A stretch of DNA of 64,000 nt, taken from positions 2,566,017-2,630,016 of the forward strand of contig NC_081339.1 of the NCBI RefSeq assembly GCF_022539665.2, read 5' to 3'. The stretch's first letter is position 1; each line of letters begins with the position of its first letter. The notes beneath the pieces were generated by a model. The model ran no database searches. It saw only the letters and a list, made by a program, of their open reading frames with translations, and was not told the origin of the DNA. This document shows positions 62,936-64,000 of this stretch, in pieces. This DNA is from Daphnia carinata. Lineage: Eukaryota; Arthropoda; Branchiopoda; Diplostraca; Daphniidae. The translations under genes were made by a program, and so were the position numbers.

Positions 62936-64000
62936 TGTGTAGTGTGCCTCTAATCTAATACTGATGGTGAATTCGCTGAATTTAAGTTAAGCCATCCAAT
63001 GAGCGGTCCAGCCTTCCCTCCTTGTCTGCCGTTGTGAAACGAAATCCGCAGGGCGGATACGTATATATACATATAATTTGGGTGGAGTATATGTACTATG
63101 TGTCTACGTTGCACATGTTAAGCTTCTATACCTTTTCTCCCTGTTTCTTTTTTTTTTTTTAATAGTAAAAAAAAAGGTGCATGTAGACAGAAAATAAGAG
63201 AACAGGATAAAAAAAAAAAAAAAGCGCAAACACACACACGAAAAAGAAGAAGAAAAAACTCGACAGCAGGGGGGGGGGAGAGGGCAGGGCACTGGTCCGT
63301 TAAAATACACACACAATAAGAGTTACGGTGGTACTGGTTATATGGAAACTGGGGGAGGATGGGGTGAGTTATAAAGGTGTGTCTATGCAAGGTACACATA
63401 TAAAGCCTGCACACACACATATCCACCGGTACGTAGAAGCAGCAGACATTTTGTATTTTGTTTTTCCCTTTTTTTTTTTTTTTTTAGTTGTGCGTTCGCT
63501 TTTTATTCTTTTTCCTTTCTTTCTCTCTTCTTCCTCCGCTTCCCCTTTTTTTTTCACGGTTGAAGAGGGTGGAGGGGGCGCAGGAGTGGGTGGAAGAACA
63601 AGACTTGGGGATCTTGATGCTCTAATATGAAACATTGCTGACGTTTTAAATCAAAACGAGTTCCCTTTTAAACAAAAAAAAAATGGCTGACAAAAAAAGT
63701 AAATACAAATTTCCTAAAAAATAAAGATGAGCAAATATTAAAATCCCTACTTGCTAGAAAGAAAAAAAAAAAAAATAGGGCAAACGTAGGAAGCCAATGA
63801 GTCCCGTCCGCACACGCAGTACATTCAAAAGACGAGGCAATGCCGTTCATTTCGATCCGCATTACGATCTCCATCCAAAACACACACAATCGTTCTAACA
63901 CTTTAAAGTAATAATAAAACATTAATACGTTTGCAGTTGCGATGTAGAAGAAAAACGGGCATACGGTTTGGTTTGGGATTGTCCGCCCCCCTTGCTTTGT

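Larger units (their letters stand above)
59355..64000. other. Low-complexity flank with no confident gene
   Basis: Upstream of FBXL5, the region is rich in poly(T), poly(A), (TA)n, (GT)n, (GA)n and CT tracts. Open frames are short and low in complexity. Minus-strand splice-like signals near 62.8-62.9 kb (separate entry) and a terminal-exon-like frame at 61,377-61,447 hint at part of a gene, perhaps with long UTRs. A plus-strand frame at 60,018-60,218 lacks recognisable features. Confidence 0.4.

Overview
The window is eukaryotic nuclear DNA, most likely from a branchiopod crustacean of the Daphnia type. Genes are split into many short exons by small GT-AG introns, often 55-100 bp, and are packed closely on both strands. 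The gene set is animal: Wnt11, a nuclear receptor of the HR97 type described from Daphnia, FBXL5, ACSF2, UGGT and glycogenin. I rebuilt each gene by hand from splice signals; every main model closes in frame across all exons, except FBXL5, which needs one base removed.

Layout. 1.3-4.7 kb (-): an 899-residue protein of unknown function, head-to-head with phosphatidylinositol synthase (5.1-5.9 kb, +). 6.1-8.1 kb (-): a secreted cobalamin-binding (intrinsic-factor-like) protein, with an orphan coding fragment upstream. 11.8-13.0 kb (+): a divergent class A GPCR, tail-to-tail with the HR97-like nuclear receptor (13.3-14.9 kb, -). Then on the minus strand: ACSF2 acyl-CoA ligase (15.4-18.1 kb), Wnt11 (19.2-21.0 kb) and UGGT (21.8-27.0 kb). 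About 7 kb without a confident gene follows (27-34 kb). On the plus strand: the ATF7IP/windei homologue (34.1-36.8 kb) and signal peptidase subunit 2 (37.4-38.1 kb). Glycogenin is on the minus strand (38.6-41.3 kb). Then a calmodulin-like protein with a long basic N-terminus (43.5-47.4 kb, +), a Golgi carbohydrate sulfotransferase (51.0-56.9 kb, +) carrying a large inverted/tandem repeat element in one intron, and FBXL5 (57.4-59.4 kb, -). The last 4.6 kb is mostly low-complexity sequence.

The genes are not an operon, but several share cell biology. SPCS2 and UGGT act in the ER secretory pathway. PIS makes phosphatidylinositol at the ER. The sulfotransferase modifies glycans in the Golgi. Wnt11 and the cobalamin-binding protein are secreted cargo. 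The points most worth a second look are the FBXL5 frameshift, the foldback-like element with 310-bp tandem copies, the glycogenin start codon split by an intron, the UGGT without a usual ER-retrieval tail, and the N-terminally extended calmodulin-like protein.
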